Numbered from the stretch's first letter, positions 33,971 to 43,552 are shown. The stretch is 64,000 bases of DNA from an uncultured Bacteroidota bacterium (GCA_937124965.1 CAKZLB010000059.1:1-64000), one strand, 5' to 3'. A program made the numbers and translations. Notes: generated from the sequence alone by a model not told the origin.

Positions 33971-36900
33971 ATGATACAATATAAGTTGTGGAACAACATT
34001 CTGGGATGGGTAAGTTTCGTTATTGCAATGATCGTTTATACGATGACCGTAGAACCCTCTGTTCCGTTATGGGATTGTGGTGAGTTCATTTCAGCTTCAT
34101 ACAGTTTACAGGTTGTTCACCCTCCAGGTGCTCCACTTTTCTTGTTATTAGGTCGCTTGTTTTCACTGTTTGCTCCTTCCGCTGAGCACGTGGCTTTGGC
34201 GGTTAATATGCTTTCTGTGGTTGCAAGTGCATTAACTGTAGGCTTCACATTTTGGATTACAACACATTTTGCAGTTAAAGCTTTGGGCTTAAAAGTTCAA
34301 AAACCAGAAGTTTCGTTAGAAAACGGCATTATAATTTTTGGGGCGGGAATGATAGCAGCTTTAGCGCTTACCTTCATGGATACTTTTTGGTTTAGTGCCG
34401 TTGAAGCAGAGGTATATGCATCTTCTTCTTTGTTTACTGCTCTTTCTTTTTGGGGAATATTAAAATGGGAAACGAATAAAGATAGACCTAATGCAAGTCG
34501 TTGGCTTGTATTCATAGCGTACACCGTGGGTTTATCAATAGGACTTCACCTACTTAACTTACTTGTAATTCCTGCGGTAGTGCTATACTACTTCTTTAAT
34601 CAGTATAAAGTCACCCAACTAAATGTCATTAAGGCATTGGGTATTGGTGCCGGATCACTAGTTTTTATTAACTGGGGATTGATTCCTGGTTTACCAAAAA
34701 TAGCAGCAGTTTTAGATAAGCTTTTTGTTAATTCTTTTGGTTTACCTTTTAACTCTGGTGTATTATTTACCGCTGCTCTTGTTATCGCTGCAGTAATCTT
34801 TAGTATTAGATATTCCATTAAGAAAAATAAACCATTGTTAAACTTAGTACTTGTTTGTACTGCCTATATATTAATTGGGTATAGTTCATACTCTATGGTT
34901 GTTATTCGTTCGTTGGCTGAGCCTCCGATTGATATGAACGATCCTGAAGATGCATATAGTTTATTGAGTTACATTCAGCGTGAACAATACGGTGATCGCC
35001 CTTTGTTTAAAGGTCCTTACTATAATGCTCGTTTAGCTCCTCCTTACTATGAGGAAGGTTCAGCTCAATATAGAAATAACATCGATGAGAACGGTAATCC
35101 AGAATATGTTAAAACTGGTAATCGTGTTGAATACGTGTGGGATGAAAGATATCTAACAAACTTCCCAAGAATGGGAGATTTAACGGATAAAAACAAAGGA
35201 TACAAGTATTGGTATAAAGAACGTGTCAAAAAAGATGCTAATGGAAATGAAGAAGTTGTAACGCCTGAATTCAAAGACAACATCGGCTTCATGATGAATT
35301 ACCAACTAGGCTGGATGTACTGGCGATACTTCTTTTGGAACTTCGGAGGTCGCCAAAGTGATATTCAAAATGTCGACAATAATATTTTCGATGGTAACTG
35401 GATGAGTGGTTTGAGTATTACGGATAACCATAGAATCGGGCCACAAGATGATATCCCTGAATCACTATCGAGTAATAAAGCGCGAAACAAATACTATATG
35501 ATTCCTTTCTTATTGGGTCTTATTGGTATTTTATTCCAATTCAGCCGTCAAAAGTATGACGCGACTGTAGTTACAGTTCTTTTCGTTTTCACAGGAATGA
35601 TGATCGTTTTATATCTGAATCAACCACCGCTTGAACCAAGGGAAAGAGATTATACCAACGTTGGTTCATATCAGACGTTCTGTATTTGGATAGGATTAGC
35701 CGTTTTAGGGATTGCACAATTCTTAAAAAAGTACCTGAATGGAAAAATGGCTGGTGTCATTGCTATTGTACTTTGTTTAACAGCTCCTTACCTAATGGGA
35801 TCAGAAAACTGGGATGATCATGACCGTTCAGACCGTTACTTAGGAATAAGTTTCGCAAAAAATTACTTGAATTCTTGCGAAAAAGATGCAATTCTGTTTA
35901 CAAATGGTGATAACGATACGTATCCTCTGTGGTATGCTCAAAACGTAGAAGGTTACAGAACAGATGTTCGAATTATCAACCTAAGCTTATTGAGTACAGA
36001 GTACTATGCTCAGGCACTCACACGACAGTACTACGACTCTAAACCATTACCGATGTCAATTATTCCATCAGAAAAATTACAGGATGGTCAGAGAGACGGT
36101 ATTTCATGGAATCCTAAAAACCCATATTTCAATGAGAAGGACTATTACGCATTGTCTGATGTTTTAGCTTTTATTACAAGCGATGATGATCGAAAGAAGG
36201 GCAGTACAAATCCAACTCAACCAAGTGATCTTGAAAACTATCTGCCAACTCGTAATGTATACATTCCGGTAGATAAAGATGCTGTAATGCAATCAGACAT
36301 GATACGTGAAGGAGACTCTTCAAAAGTAGAAAGCATCATTAAATTCAATTTAGGCACACGATTGTTGAAGGGAAGCGTAGTAATGTTGGATATCATTGCA
36401 ACGAACGCTGCTACTGGCTGGAAACGACCAATTTATTTCACAACTACGACAGGAGATGATACGTATGCTGGACTTGAGTCATACTTCAGACATGAAGGGT
36501 TAACGTATCGCTTGGTACCAATGAAACACAATTGGGACAACTTAAGAGGTTTGACAGATAAAGAGTTATTATATGACCGGTTAATGGAAGACTTCGAATG
36601 GGGTAATATGGATAAAGGAACTATGTTCTTAGACCATAAAGCTACACTTGTACCTAGAAACCTACGAATATTGTTTGTACAAGTTGCGCAACGATATGCT
36701 AATGAAGGCAATAAGGAGAAAGCCAAAGAGCTATTGTTAGAATCATTGAGAGTAATCCCTGAGTCTGTTTTACCAATGGATACATATATTCGGTCTTTCT
36801 ATATCGAAATGTTAAACCAAGCAGGAGAGACTGAAAAAGCAAAAGAACTACTCTCTGTTAGCGTGAATCAAATTTCAGGTGAAATGAAGTATTATCAGCA

Positions 36901-37057
36901 GCTTGCAAATAATAAGAATAGAAAATTCAAGAAAATTGGGTTACAAAGGTTGGAGTCTACAAAGCGCGACTTACAGCAAAATTATGGTTTAGCAAATAGG
37001 CTAGGTGATTCTACCTCAATGCAAATATTAGGTACGTTACAAAGTACAGCTAGATAA
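33971..37057 (+). CDS. DUF2723-family polytopic membrane protein (glycosyltransferase C-like)
   Basis: From ATG 33971 (1028 aa) the protein has about a dozen membrane helices in its first 620 residues. The opening MTVEPSVPLWDCGEFISASYSLQVVHPPGAP is the hallmark of DUF2723: an acidic site in a periplasmic loop, as in protein-O-mannosyltransferase-like GT-C enzymes. The large C-terminal part is soluble and ends with TPR-like helices (KEKAKELLLESLRVIP and ETEKAKELLS). The usual job inferred for the family is transfer of a sugar from a lipid carrier; the acceptor is unknown. A strong terminator follows. Confidence 0.9.
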   Translation: MIQYKLWNNILGWVSFVIAMIVYTMTVEPSVPLWDCGEFISASYSLQVVHPPGAPLFLLLGRLFSLFAPSAEHVALAVNMLSVVASALTVGFTFWITTHFAVKALGLKVQKPEVSLENGIIIFGAGMIAALALTFMDTFWFSAVEAEVYASSSLFTALSFWGILKWETNKDRPNASRWLVFIAYTVGLSIGLHLLNLLVIPAVVLYYFFNQYKVTQLNVIKALGIGAGSLVFINWGLIPGLPKIAAVLDKLFVNSFGLPFNSGVLFTAALVIAAVIFSIRYSIKKNKPLLNLVLVCTAYILIGYSSYSMVVIRSLAEPPIDMNDPEDAYSLLSYIQREQYGDRPLFKGPYYNARLAPPYYEEGSAQYRNNIDENGNPEYVKTGNRVEYVWDERYLTNFPRMGDLTDKNKGYKYWYKERVKKDANGNEEVVTPEFKDNIGFMMNYQLGWMYWRYFFWNFGGRQSDIQNVDNNIFDGNWMSGLSITDNHRIGPQDDIPESLSSNKARNKYYMIPFLLGLIGILFQFSRQKYDATVVTVLFVFTGMMIVLYLNQPPLEPRERDYTNVGSYQTFCIWIGLAVLGIAQFLKKYLNGKMAGVIAIVLCLTAPYLMGSENWDDHDRSDRYLGISFAKNYLNSCEKDAILFTNGDNDTYPLWYAQNVEGYRTDVRIINLSLLSTEYYAQALTRQYYDSKPLPMSIIPSEKLQDGQRDGISWNPKNPYFNEKDYYALSDVLAFITSDDDRKKGSTNPTQPSDLENYLPTRNVYIPVDKDAVMQSDMIREGDSSKVESIIKFNLGTRLLKGSVVMLDIIATNAATGWKRPIYFTTTTGDDTYAGLESYFRHEGLTYRLVPMKHNWDNLRGLTDKELLYDRLMEDFEWGNMDKGTMFLDHKATLVPRNLRILFVQVAQRYANEGNKEKAKELLLESLRVIPESVLPMDTYIRSFYIEMLNQAGETEKAKELLSVSVNQISGEMKYYQQLANNKNRKFKKIGLQRLESTKRDLQQNYGLANRLGDSTSMQILGTLQSTAR

Positions 37058-37076
37058 GCTTCTAAGACTCAAAGAA

Positions 37077-37109
37077 AAACCCCAAGGAGAAATTCTTGGG
37101 GTTTTCGTT
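37077..37109 (+). terminator. Intrinsic terminator of the DUF2723 gene
   Basis: AACCCCAAG pairs perfectly with CTTGGGGTT (9 bp, 8-base loop), followed by a T-rich stretch. It lies only 12 bases before the next start codon. Confidence 0.85.
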
Positions 37110-37120
37110 TAAAAAGGATA

Positions 37121-37864
37121 ATGGAAAAAAAGCACGTTGTAAAACAGTTGATTTATGGAATTCATGCAGTTCAAGAAGCCATAGAGTCTGGTAAAGAGTT
37201 CGAAAGGATATACATTCTCAAAACAGAAAAGGGTGCGGCTCTAATGGAGCTGAATGGTCTGATAAAAGAAAAAAGACTCCCCGTACATCATGTGCCAATT
37301 CACAAACTGAATCGGCTCACTCGTCGTGATGCAAATCATCAAGGAGTGGTTGCATTTTTGTCGATTATTCCAAACGTAACTGTAGATGAGATCATAACAC
37401 GCACATTCGAATCTGGAGAAAGCCCAAAAATTCTAGTTTTAGATGGGGTGACCGATGTTCGAAACTTTGGCGCCTTAAGTCGTTCGGCATTGGCATTTGG
37501 TTTTCATGCAGTAGTGGTTCCAAACAAAGGGTCAGCGTTAATTCATGAAGACGCTGTTAAGGCTTCTGCTGGAGCTTTAATGAAAATACCTGTTTCAAAG
37601 TCTATTAATCTCAGTAGAACAATACTTGAAATGAAGCAGTTTGGGTTAAAGATTATTGGAATAACTGAAAAAGCAAACGAGTCTATTTCAAAACTTAAAA
37701 TTGACGAGCCGTTTGCACTCATTCTTGGAAACGAAGAAACTGGACTACATCCAAATAGTTTAGAGGCATGTGACGCAACTTATAAAATAGATATTTCACC
37801 ACAAATTGACTCCTTAAACGTGTCTGTTGCTGGTGCAATTGCCATGTTTGTTACCTCTAATTAA
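37121..37864 (+). CDS. rlmB: 23S rRNA 2'-O-methyltransferase, RlmB/TrmH family
   Basis: This 247-residue SPOUT enzyme contains the N-terminal substrate-binding domain (IYGIHAVQEAI, HQGVVAFL) and the three family motifs: LDGVTDVRNFGALSRSALAFG, LILGNEETGLHP, and IDISPQIDSLNVSVAGAIAMF. The closest named family member is RlmB, which methylates G2251 of 23S rRNA; a related TrmH paralogue cannot be excluded. Bases 37865-38066 downstream hold no recognised gene. Confidence 0.88.
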   Translation: MEKKHVVKQLIYGIHAVQEAIESGKEFERIYILKTEKGAALMELNGLIKEKRLPVHHVPIHKLNRLTRRDANHQGVVAFLSIIPNVTVDEIITRTFESGESPKILVLDGVTDVRNFGALSRSALAFGFHAVVVPNKGSALIHEDAVKASAGALMKIPVSKSINLSRTILEMKQFGLKIIGITEKANESISKLKIDEPFALILGNEETGLHPNSLEACDATYKIDISPQIDSLNVSVAGAIAMFVTSN

Positions 37865-38066
37865 CAAAGAACACTATATGTTTAGGTAAAAACATTACTA
37901 AGCAAGACCCTTTCCTTGTTATCATTTTTTTGTAACCTGCTGATTATGTGTCGATTATTTTAAATGGCTTATCAATTTTTGATAATAAAAACTAAATATA
38001 TTTTCGCTTGTTATTCTCGTAGATAAAATTATTTTCGCGAACAATTGGGACAGAATAAATAACATT

Positions 38067-38288
38067 ATGTATTGGACATTAGAACTAGCTTCGTATTTGG
38101 ACGACGCACCTTGGCCAGCAAGTAAAGACGAATTGATTGATTACGCTATTCGATCTGGAGCACCGTTGGAGGTTGTAGAAAACCTTCAAGAATTAGAAGA
38201 CGACGGTGATGCATTTGAATCAATCGATGAGGTGTGGAGCGAGTATCCCACCACAGACGATTACTTCTTTAATGAAGACGAACTATAA
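38067..38288 (+). CDS. DUF2795-family small acidic protein
   Basis: The 73-residue protein begins MYWTLELASYLDDAPWPASKDELIDYAIRSGAP and ends in acidic residues. It matches the DUF2795 pattern of a small helical domain (about 60-75 residues) that is widely conserved in Bacteroidota but has no known function. It is followed by a GAAA-tetraloop terminator, which suggests high expression. It is one of the few genes here with a clear spacer (202 bases) upstream. Confidence 0.85.
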   Translation: MYWTLELASYLDDAPWPASKDELIDYAIRSGAPLEVVENLQELEDDGDAFESIDEVWSEYPTTDDYFFNEDEL

Positions 38289-38302
38289 ACACATTTAACA
38301 TA

Positions 38303-39151
38303 TTATAATGAAACCGGGGAAACCCGGTTTTTTTTTGTTAAAAAACTAATAATTTCTTCTACCGTTTTGTCGTCCTTCAGTCCGTTGTTGTGTCCCATAC
38401 CAAATGTTGTGAGCAACTCCCCATTCATGAGTTTACTCATTTCTATTCCTTCATTAACCGGAACTTCTGGGTCGTCATTGTCAACAACTACAAGTGTTTG
38501 TGGCACATTAGCTATCTCCTTAACTAGGTTAGCCGTAGAGTAATACGAGAAATCTTGATTGAATCGCTTCTTTAGCCTTTTTCGTAGCGCCTGTTCAATC
38601 TTTTTATTTCCGCCAATCTGTTCCATAAAACGATTCATAATTGTGTCTGCGTTTATTGCAGAATTTGAAACAACCAACTTTTCTACCACAAGTGAGTTTT
38701 CATTCAACGCTAAAATGCACGCCATCGCACCAAGTGAATGTCCAACTAATGCATAAACGTCTCCTAGTTCTTGAGAAAGTGAGAGAATAGTTTCCTTAAA
38801 CTCTAAAACATTTGATGACTTTCCTTCAGAAGATACATGACCAGGGAAATCTGGAATAACGACTTTATAACCCCCTTTCGTTAATGGTTCTATGAATTTT
38901 CTAAAGTGAAACCCCTTACTACTCCACCCATGTGCAAAAATGATTGTTGGCCCTTTCCCCCAAACCCATGCATAGCAGCGATTTCCGTTAACAGTCAATG
39001 GTATTTTTTTTCCTTCTAACTTTTTTGCCAAATCTTTGGGGTGAGACTTCAGTCGGAAAGGTTTAAAGAACAAATAAAAAGATAAGCTTCCTCCAAGCGC
39101 TGGTGCAAATACGCCTAGAAAACGAAACACAAATTTTATGACTTTTTGCAT
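38303..39151 (-). CDS. Alpha/beta hydrolase
   Basis: I start at the ATG 39151 (282 aa); a TTG seven codons upstream is unlikely. The N-terminus has a short hydrophobic stretch (residues 5-25). The hydrolase core shows IIFAHGWSSKGFHFR, the nucleophile elbow VGHSLGAMACIL, a late acid in VVDNDDPEVPV and the catalytic histidine in FGMGHNNGLKD. Esterase or lipase activity is likely; substrate unknown. Its last ten codons are the hairpin that terminates the opposite DUF2795 gene, an odd overlap noted separately. Confidence 0.87.
   Translation of the reverse strand: MQKVIKFVFRFLGVFAPALGGSLSFYLFFKPFRLKSHPKDLAKKLEGKKIPLTVNGNRCYAWVWGKGPTIIFAHGWSSKGFHFRKFIEPLTKGGYKVVIPDFPGHVSSEGKSSNVLEFKETILSLSQELGDVYALVGHSLGAMACILALNENSLVVEKLVVSNSAINADTIMNRFMEQIGGNKKIEQALRKRLKKRFNQDFSYYSTANLVKEIANVPQTLVVVDNDDPEVPVNEGIEMSKLMNGELLTTFGMGHNNGLKDDKTVEEIISFLTKKNRVSPVSL
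38311..38336 (+). terminator. Intrinsic terminator of the DUF2795 gene
   Basis: AAACCGGG pairs perfectly with CCCGGTTT around a GAAA tetraloop, followed by nine T. It lies inside the 3' end of the convergent hydrolase gene and also encodes that protein's last residues. Confidence 0.88.
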
Positions 39152-39189
39152 GTTGCGGTTTTTGAAACACAAAGGTGTAAAATTGTGTC

Positions 39190-39648
39190 ATGAAATGGTT
39201 GTCGGCTTTTGGATTAATTTGCCAATTCGTTGCTTTTTGGTTTGCAGCTCCAGAGCTGTTAGGTGAATCAACATTGACTCGAATGCAGCATGGAATACGA
39301 AAGTTGGTAACTTGGATTCCAATAATTATTACTCTACTTATAATCCTGAGTTATGGCGTCACCTTTATTGGAATAAGTGGGTACAACACCTATCAAATGT
39401 ATAAAAATGGAGAACCTGTAATAGACATGTATCGTTATTTTATTTACATGGGAATATTCACAACGTTGTATATGCTTTTTATTTTTCGGTATAAAAAAAT
39501 TAGGAGTTATTTAGAAAACCGCGTCGCGATTCCTTTAACAGACCGATTGCTTAATAGCAATGAAACACGTAAAAACGCTTTAATTATTGGAGCTTTATTA
39601 TTTACAATTGGTTTTGTTTTACAACTGGTTGTTGTTTTGCTTAGCTAG
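39190..39648 (+). CDS. Four-helix integral membrane protein, unknown
   Basis: The 152-residue protein has four hydrophobic segments, at about residues 4-22, 40-62, 86-102 and 126-148, separated by charged loops (RMQHGIRK, RYKKIRSYLENR). I do not recognise a family. It starts 17 bases after the convergent promoter space of the hydrolase, with which it is divergent, and its 3' end overlaps the convergent hydrolase at 39619-40443 by 30 bases. Confidence 0.7.
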   Translation: MKWLSAFGLICQFVAFWFAAPELLGESTLTRMQHGIRKLVTWIPIIITLLIILSYGVTFIGISGYNTYQMYKNGEPVIDMYRYFIYMGIFTTLYMLFIFRYKKIRSYLENRVAIPLTDRLLNSNETRKNALIIGALLFTIGFVLQLVVVLLS

Positions 39649-40443
39649 AGCCTCATTTAAAATTGAGTTCGTTTCTTCAACTAGCAGTTTGTGGCCCTTG
39701 TCAATAACGAATAACTGAGTTCGCGGAATTAGTTTTTTCACCTTTTCAGCTGTACTAATGGAAATAACGCTATCCCTCTTACCGTAAATCAGTGTTAAAC
39801 CAATATTGCTACTTTGTAAAAACCGTATAGCGTTTTTAGCTCCTGGTGTTATTCTCGCCGTGCTATTCCAGCGAAGGAACAACTCTTGCCGTTTAAGTTT
39901 GGTATCAATTGTTGATTTATAAAATTTTAAGACCTTTCCACTCATTACTCCAGATTTCTTTAAGAGCTTTGCCGTTAAAAAAACCCAACCAGGGTACAAA
40001 ATAAACAGTTTGAATAAAAAGCGACCTATGGCAGTTTTTGTTACAAAAGCAAAAGCAGGTTTAGGTTTCAACCCATCGGCTGCAATAAGCCAGAGACGGT
40101 TAATTTTATTTGGCAGTGCTTGAGCAAGACCTAACACATAATTCCCACCTATACTATATCCTAACAAACTGACCTTTTCACTTGCATCAATATGATTAAG
40201 GAAACTTAACATTAAATCGAGTAGCAGTGTGTTGTCTAATTTTTTTCGTTCGCGCCAAATAGTTTTACCCTGATACGGTAGGTCAATTGACACTATATGG
40301 TACTGTCTACCTAGACTTTCCTCAAAAACGTTGAAAACTGAACAATTTTGTCCGTAACCATGAAAACAAATTAACGTCTCATTTCCAGCACCATACTCGG
40401 TATAGTTGATTACTGAGTTCCTCCATTCAAATTGCTTTTCCAC
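39619..40443 (-). CDS. Alpha/beta hydrolase
   Basis: The full frame to 40554 would overlap the carB start and its -7 box. I prefer the GTG at 40443 (274 aa), followed by EKQFEWRNSVINYTEYGAG, the usual N-terminal strand of this hydrolase type. The core shows LICFHGYGQNCSVF (oxyanion region), LGYSIGGNYVLGLA (nucleophile Ser), IYGKRDSVISI (acid Asp) and VIDKGHKLLVEE (catalytic His). The substrate is unknown. It is divergent from carB, with 55 bases between starts. Confidence 0.82.
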   Translation of the reverse strand: MEKQFEWRNSVINYTEYGAGNETLICFHGYGQNCSVFNVFEESLGRQYHIVSIDLPYQGKTIWRERKKLDNTLLLDLMLSFLNHIDASEKVSLLGYSIGGNYVLGLAQALPNKINRLWLIAADGLKPKPAFAFVTKTAIGRFLFKLFILYPGWVFLTAKLLKKSGVMSGKVLKFYKSTIDTKLKRQELFLRWNSTARITPGAKNAIRFLQSSNIGLTLIYGKRDSVISISTAEKVKKLIPRTQLFVIDKGHKLLVEETNSILNEALAKQNNNQL

Positions 40444-40470
40444 AATACGGTTTTTAGGGTTTGAAAGTCT

Positions 40471-40478
40471 TAATTTTG
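40471..40478 (+). promoter_or_regulatory. -7 box of carB
   Basis: TAATTTTG fits TAnnTTTG and ends 20 bases before the ATG at 40499. It supports the choice of that ATG over the upstream one at 40406. Confidence 0.5.
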
Positions 40479-40498
40479 CCCAATTTGAAACAAATCCA

Positions 40499-43315
40499 AT
40501 GCCCAAAGATACCTCAATAAAATCTGTTCTAATTATCGGAAGTGGTCCTATCATTATCGGTCAAGCGTGTGAGTTCGACTATTCTGGTTCGCAAGCTGCG
40601 CGCTCATTAATGGAAGAAGGAATATCAGTGACTTTGATAAACTCCAATCCTGCTACGATTATGACTGACCCAGTTATGGCAGACAACATATACTTGTTGC
40701 CGTTAACACCTGAGTCTATAGTTGAAATTCTAAAAAAGCATGACATTGATGCGGTTCTGCCAACTATGGGAGGTCAAACTGCTTTAAATCTTGCAAAAGA
40801 AGTTGATGAATTAGGTATTTGGGAAGAATACAATGTTCGGATGATCGGTGTTGACATGAACGCCGTGGAAAAGACGGAGAACAGAGAAGAGTTTCGCCAG
40901 TTGATGGTTGATATTGGTATTGGTGTAGCTCCATCTAAAATTGCGAATTCTTTTCTTGAAGGAAAAGAGGCCGCTCAAAAATTAGGATTTCCACTCGTTA
41001 TTAGACCTTCATATACATTGGGAGGTTATGGTGGTGGTTTTGTTCATGAAAAAAGTCAATTTGATGAAATGTTAAAAAGAGGGTTAGAAGCTTCTCCTAC
41101 ACATGAAGTCTTAGTTGAAAAAGCAGTACTTGGTTGGAAAGAGTATGAGCTTGAACTCCTTCGAGATTCTAATGACAATATTGCTATAATTTGTACCATT
41201 GAGAACTTTGATCCAATGGGAATCCATACAGGTGATTCTATCACCGTTGCACCAGCAATGACATTGAGTGACACGTGTTTTCAAGAAATGCGAGATCAAG
41301 CCATTCTGATGATGCGTAGTATTGGAAATTTTGCAGGTGGTTGTAATGTGCAGTTTTCTGTAAATCCTGACAATGAAGATATTATTGCAATTGAAATTAA
41401 TCCTAGGGTTAGCAGATCTTCAGCATTAGCCTCAAAAGCAACGGGTTATCCAATTGCAAAAATTGCAGCAAAATTAGCTATTGGTTATCATCTTGACGAA
41501 CTAAAAAACCCAGTTACAACAACGACTTCGGCGTTCTTTGAACCTTCAATTGATTACACAATTGTTAAGATCCCTCGCTGGAATTTTGCAAAATTTCCAG
41601 GTGCTGATCCAAAATTAGGATTAGGAATGAAGTCCGTTGGAGAGGTGATGGCAATTGGCAGAAGTTTTCAAGAAGCGATTCAAAAAGCTTGTCAAAGTTT
41701 GGAGCTAAAACGAATGGGTTTGGGGTGCGACGGTTATGAAGAGCGTAATCTTGAAAAGCTAGTTGACAGCCTTAAAAATCCTAGTTGGGATCGCTTGTTT
41801 CACATCAAAGATGCAATTTCTTTAGGAGTTCCTGTAACATCTATTCAAGAAGCTACAAAAATCGATCGTTGGTTTTTGGAGCAAATTTACGATCTGGTTA
41901 AAACAGAAAAGGAAATTAAAAAGTTCTCCATTGACAACATTGAACCAGGTGTTCTAAGAACTGCAAAAGAAAAAGGATTTTCAGACTTCCAAATTGCCTA
42001 TGCAATGGGCGATTGCACAGAGGATGACGTTTACGCAAAACGTAAATCGCTTGATATTAAACGAGTATACAAAATGGTTGACACTTGTTCTGCGGAATTT
42101 GAGTCGCCAACCAACTATTATTACTCAACATTTGAAGGCGAAAATGAATCTGTTGTTACAGACAAAAAGAAGGTTGTAGTTCTTGGGGCTGGGCCAAATA
42201 GAATCGGACAAGGTATTGAATTTGATTATTGTTGTGTACATGGATTAATTGCATCCAAAGAGATGGAGTATGAAGCAATCATGATAAACTGCAACCCGGA
42301 AACGGTGTCAACCGATTTTGACATGGCGAGCAAACTTTATTTTGAGCCCGTTTTTTGGGAGCATTTGATTGAAATCATTGAATTAGAAAAACCAGAAGGT
42401 GTGATTGTTCAATTAGGTGGTCAAACCGCACTGAAGCTCGCTGAAAAACTCCATAAGCATGGTATAAAAATCATTGGAACTAGCTTTCCAGACATGGACT
42501 TAGCTGAGGATCGAGGCTCATTTTCTGATTTATTGAAAGAGTTAGGAATTCCATATCCTGAGTATGGCGTTGCTGATAACGCATATGAAGCTGTTGAAAT
42601 TGCTAATCGTGTTGGATACCCTGTATTGGTAAGACCTTCTTATGTATTGGGAGGTCAAGGTATGAAAATCGTTATCAACGACGAAGATCTTCAAAAAGCG
42701 GTGATTGAACTTCAAGGTGATTTACCAGACAATAAGATTTTGATTGATCACTTTTTAGATAGAGCTGAAGAATCTGAAAGCGATAGTATTTGCGATGGTG
42801 ATGATGTTCATATTTTGGGTATGATGGAGCACATTGAACCAGCAGGAATTCACTCTGGAGACTCTTCTGCAGTATTGCCTCCATTTAGCTTCTCACAGAA
42901 AGTTTTAGATCAAATGGAGGAGTACACGATTAAAATTGCTCATGCATTAAATATAATTGGCTTGTTAAACATCCAATTTGCCGTTAAGGACGAAAAGGTT
43001 TATGTAATTGAAGCAAATCCTCGAGGATCGCGAACAGTTCCTTTCATTTGCAAGGCATACGAAGTTCCATATGTAAACATTGCAACCAAGATTATGCTTG
43101 GTACACACAAACTAAAAGACTTTGATATTGTTAAAAAACCAAAAGGTTACGCTATCAAAAAACCAGTGTTTTCATTCAATAAGTTCCCTAACGTTAATAA
43201 AGAGTTAGGACCAGAAATGAAATCAACGGGAGAAGCTATCATTTTTGTTGAAAATCTAAAAGACCCATATTTTAGAGAGTTATACAAAGAAAAATCGATG
43301 TACTTGAGTAAATAG
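40499..43315 (+). CDS. carB: Carbamoyl-phosphate synthase large subunit
   Basis: CarB makes carbamoyl phosphate from bicarbonate, ATP and ammonia supplied by CarA, for pyrimidine and arginine synthesis. From 40499 the protein has 938 residues. Both ATP-grasp halves are visible: LIIGSGPIIIGQACEFDYSG and, in the second half, VLGAGPNRIGQGIEFDYCC, each with MGGQTALNLA or LGGQTALKLA motifs, and EINPRVSRSSALASKATG and EANPRGSRTVPF. The usual length is about 1070 residues; the sequence stops after KEKSMYLSK, so the MGS-like allosteric domain (about 130 residues) seems absent. carA is not in the window. Confidence 0.96.
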   Translation: MPKDTSIKSVLIIGSGPIIIGQACEFDYSGSQAARSLMEEGISVTLINSNPATIMTDPVMADNIYLLPLTPESIVEILKKHDIDAVLPTMGGQTALNLAKEVDELGIWEEYNVRMIGVDMNAVEKTENREEFRQLMVDIGIGVAPSKIANSFLEGKEAAQKLGFPLVIRPSYTLGGYGGGFVHEKSQFDEMLKRGLEASPTHEVLVEKAVLGWKEYELELLRDSNDNIAIICTIENFDPMGIHTGDSITVAPAMTLSDTCFQEMRDQAILMMRSIGNFAGGCNVQFSVNPDNEDIIAIEINPRVSRSSALASKATGYPIAKIAAKLAIGYHLDELKNPVTTTTSAFFEPSIDYTIVKIPRWNFAKFPGADPKLGLGMKSVGEVMAIGRSFQEAIQKACQSLELKRMGLGCDGYEERNLEKLVDSLKNPSWDRLFHIKDAISLGVPVTSIQEATKIDRWFLEQIYDLVKTEKEIKKFSIDNIEPGVLRTAKEKGFSDFQIAYAMGDCTEDDVYAKRKSLDIKRVYKMVDTCSAEFESPTNYYYSTFEGENESVVTDKKKVVVLGAGPNRIGQGIEFDYCCVHGLIASKEMEYEAIMINCNPETVSTDFDMASKLYFEPVFWEHLIEIIELEKPEGVIVQLGGQTALKLAEKLHKHGIKIIGTSFPDMDLAEDRGSFSDLLKELGIPYPEYGVADNAYEAVEIANRVGYPVLVRPSYVLGGQGMKIVINDEDLQKAVIELQGDLPDNKILIDHFLDRAEESESDSICDGDDVHILGMMEHIEPAGIHSGDSSAVLPPFSFSQKVLDQMEEYTIKIAHALNIIGLLNIQFAVKDEKVYVIEANPRGSRTVPFICKAYEVPYVNIATKIMLGTHKLKDFDIVKKPKGYAIKKPVFSFNKFPNVNKELGPEMKSTGEAIIFVENLKDPYFRELYKEKSMYLSK

Positions 43316-43552
43316 ATGTTTATAAGAAATCTACTTCTTGTTTTCGTTGCATACCTGTTGATTCAGTTTATTGGTAAGGTATGGAAGTTTCGTAAAGTAA
43401 TACTTCAACAACGTGATGCCATTTTGAACCAGACAAAAGAAGCTGAAAAAGCGTCACGGCAGGAGGGAGAAATACACATTAAATCGAAAAAATCATCTAG
43501 TTCGAAAGATATGGATGAAGGCACGTATATCGATTATGAAGAAGTTGATTGA
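43316..43552 (+). CDS. DUF4834-family small membrane protein
   Basis: The ATG immediately follows the carB stop (TAGATG), so translation is probably coupled. The 78-residue protein has one membrane helix (residues about 4-22, LLLVFVAYLLIQFIGKVWKF), then a basic and serine-rich region and an acidic end with the family pattern GTYIDYEEVD. Members are small and common in Bacteroidota; function unknown. Bases 43553-43721 downstream contain no gene. Confidence 0.8.
   Translation: MFIRNLLLVFVAYLLIQFIGKVWKFRKVILQQRDAILNQTKEAEKASRQEGEIHIKSKKSSSSKDMDEGTYIDYEEVD

Noticed and set aside
40406-40498. Longer N-terminus for carB
   Set aside because: The extra residues are not similar to CarB and the promoter box (40471-40478) lies within them; translation from 40499 is far more likely.
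40444-40554. Longer N-terminus for the hydrolase at 39619
   Set aside because: It would run through the carB promoter and start codon on the other strand, and adds no recognisable signal peptide or strand.
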